Below, piece by piece: positions 62,284 to 64,000 of a stretch of 64,000 nucleotides of DNA. The notes under the pieces are model-generated. The model saw nothing but the letters and a program-made list of their open reading frames with translations. It searched no databases and had not been told where the DNA came from. Made by a program: the position numbers and the translations under genes. The DNA comes from Hibiscus mutabilis (Eukaryota > Streptophyta > Magnoliopsida > Malvales > Malvaceae), in NCBI GenBank assembly GCA_019671005.1, contig CM033741.1, positions 992,001 to 1,056,000 on the forward strand, in the 5' to 3' direction. Position 1 is the first letter of the stretch. Each line of letters opens with the position of its first letter.

Positions 62284-62808
62284 CAGCAGATTATTGGGAA
62301 GAATAATTTTATGATTTTCCTTTTCATCTTTAGCATCAGTATGGCTAGTGTGTTAAAAAAAGCCACATAAATAACCATATGCAGGCTATTCATACAAGTT
62401 ATCCGAATGAGGTATATCTTAAGCTTCGACTTGTATACACATACATATATGTTCACGGTGCTCTTCATTACATTGATTTTATTCAAGATGTAAATCCTTT
62501 CATTATATATGTATGCATGTATGTATTCTGTGTACTAACATAGCCTGTCTGGATATGTTTTCCTTTATATTTTGCATTTTTGTCTGATGATATGTGATTA
62601 CTAGCTACTTTTATTATACTTTCGAAGGAAAAAAGCAGCAGATTATTGGGAAGAATAATTTTATGATTTTCCTTTTCATCTTTAGCATCAGTATGGCTAG
62701 TGTGTTAAAAAAAGCCACATAAATAACCATATGCAGGCTATTCATACAAGTTATCCGAATGAGGTATATCTTAAGCTTCGACTTGTATACACATACATAT
62801 ACACAACT
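62109..62808 (+). repeat. 350-bp tandem duplication in intron 2 of the PMT-like gene
   Basis: 62109-62452 and 62459-62802 are nearly identical, offset by 350 bases. Each unit begins with the last 30 bases of exon 2 (GCTCTTCATTACATTGATTT). The first unit keeps a good donor (GAT|GTAAGT); in the second it is GAT|GTAAAT. Confidence 0.88.
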
Positions 62809-63192
62809 CTATATAAGTTGTCTCTCACTCTCTTTACATGTCTACTTGTATACAATCTTATAAAGATGTGCTTGAGCACAGACTTAACTCTTTCTAATAA
62901 GCAAATATTTTTAGCTACTGCAAGTTTCTTTCTCTTTGATACGTTGTTTCATCTCATGAAGCAGAAGTCTATCTGGTTTAACGTCTCACATTGTTTCCAA
63001 TTGTGTAACCTGAGCCACCCCAAAGAACTTGAAGCTATTTCAAAACTTTGGCATTCATTGTTTTTCTTCTAGAACTTCTATTCAAAACATCATCCATGCT
63101 TGTATTTGTTAATGTTGTTTCTACTCCTTTTTATAAGCTAACAACATTATGATCAGTTCGTATGGCTTTTATTTATGGATTTATATCCAATA

Positions 63193-63518
63193 CACTGGCG
63201 GTGGAAACTTTTAGTTTCTACAAGCACCTTAGTTTTAGGGTTTAGGGATTTAGTTTGTGGTGTAGGGTTTTAGAATTTAGGGGCAATGGTTAGAATTTAG
63301 GGTTAGGGTTAGTATTTAGGGTTTAGAGGTTAGGGTTTAGGTTTAGTGTAATATGTCAAGGATTTAGGTTTTAACCTATAGATTCTAAATTCTAACCCTA
63401 AATTCTATTCACAATCCCTAAATTCTAAATTACTAAACCTAAACCCCTACACCCTAAATTGAGTCCCTAAACCCTAAAATTAAGGCGCTTGTGGAAACTT
63501 TTAGTTTCCACCGCCAGT
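63193..63518 (+). mobile_element. CACTGG MITE with telomere-like arms
   Basis: The ends CACTGGCGGTGGAAACT and AGTTTCCACCGCCAGTG are perfect inverted repeats of 17 bases, flanked by TA on both sides. The left half is TTTAGGG-like and the right half CCCTAAA-like, so the whole element can fold. It lies in intron 2 of the PMT-like gene. A diverged relative is at 39516-39850. Confidence 0.82.
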
Positions 63519-64000
63519 GTATCAAATAATTATCCTTTATTTATTTGCTGAAATTGTTTTGTCTGGCTATGTAAATTTGAATGCATATCCGCTTCAATGA
63601 TGCAGGCTGTTCCTGAAATTGCATGGGGGAAAAGTACGGGTGTGATACTTGATGTTGGGTGTGGGGTTGCTAGCTTCGGAGGCTATCTTTTGGAAAGAGA
63701 TGTTCTTGCAATGTCATTTGCACCTAAGGATGAACATGAAGCCCAAGTGCAGTTTGCACTTGAACGGGGAATTCCTGCCATATTAAATGTGACGGGCACC
63801 AAAAGGTTAACCTTTCCTAGTTCAGTCTTCGATCTTGTGCACGTTGCAGGGTACCCTGGCACATTGAAGGTGGGATTTCATTTTTCTTATATTTATCAAC
63901 CTTTAGGTCTACACTGTTATGTTATTTTCTAATACAGAGTCATTTTGAGGCATATTTCAGGTGGCAAACTTCTGTTAGAACTCAACCGTGTCCTGCGACC

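Larger units (their letters stand above)
60801..64000 (+). pseudogene. PMT24/25-like methyltransferase, frameshifted, runs off the window
   Basis: Exon 1 (60801-61905) starts MATGKYSRVDGRKSSRYC, then a membrane helix (IATIVVFVVFCIAGIWMFM), an acidic stem of about 230 residues (Glu/Asp/Ser/Asn-rich) and the junction AWSTQAVESQNEKKSQQS. At 61715-61720 one extra T shifts the frame; the next frame continues STAGPDYIPCLDNWEVIRKL. Exon 2 is 61989-62138 and exon 3 63606-63869 with the SAM-binding motif ILDVGCGVASFGGYL and FAPKDEHEAQVQFALERGIP. Near 63838 a deletion of about seven bases shifts the frame before CRVPWHIE. Exon 4 begins at 63961 (GKLLLELNRVLRP) and is cut by the window end. The family are Golgi type II proteins thought to methylate pectin. 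Two shared-family motifs being off-frame argue for a pseudogene; a read-error explanation is unlikely for the first shift since both copies have it. Confidence 0.85.

Overview
This window is plant nuclear DNA, most likely from a eudicot with a mid-sized, repeat-rich genome. The genes are split by introns with plant-type GT..AG borders, the intergenic DNA is very AT-rich, and Copia, LINE, SINE, Mutator-like and hAT-like elements are abundant. A Malvaceae (cotton-like) origin is my guess from overall character and was not tested. No rRNA, tRNA gene or CRISPR array is present.

Layout. 1-4480 holds a 5'-truncated LINE flanked by a 16-bp target duplication and a foldback Mutator-like element. 4670-8870 (minus) is a complete ACT-domain-repeat gene of the ACR3 type with a three-exon leader. 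A 5'-truncated Copia retrotransposon (8910-about 12890) sits directly behind its promoter. 14040-17462 (minus) is a complete nine-exon gene for the alpha subunit of the branched-chain 2-oxo acid dehydrogenase E1. 17.5-32.3 kb is a repeat zone: LINE remains, a 347-bp hAT-type MITE split by a 2.8-kb solo LTR, and two Mutator-like elements with 9-bp target duplications, one of which seems to carry a captured exon. 32750-38186 (minus) is a complete nine-exon TOM1-like (VHS-GAT) gene. 39-48 kb is AT-rich with a LINE fragment, SINEs and MITEs. 48-64 kb is dominated by a recent inverted duplication (two arms of about 3.1 kb, about 7.8 kb apart) of the 5' part of a PMT24/25-like putative methyltransferase gene. 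Between the arms lie a stitched duplicate of sequences from 30-34 kb, an unrecognised two-exon gene (52609-53476) and a decayed chalcone-synthase-like pseudogene.

Genes together. ACR3 (a putative amino-acid sensor), BCKDH E1-alpha (Leu/Ile/Val breakdown in mitochondria) and the TOM1-like protein (ubiquitin-cargo sorting) are not one pathway. As I remember the Arabidopsis genome, their homologues lie next to each other in two paralogous chromosome 1 blocks, so this looks like preserved microsynteny expanded by transposons.

Most notable points: both methyltransferase copies share one frameshift, so the copy was probably already broken before it was duplicated; an open reading frame runs in phase through all three ACR3 leader exons and overlaps the main start codon; and several nested insertions can be ordered in time from intact target duplications. 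I found no defence system or new enzymatic system. Splice sites were read by eye and each border may be off by a base or two.
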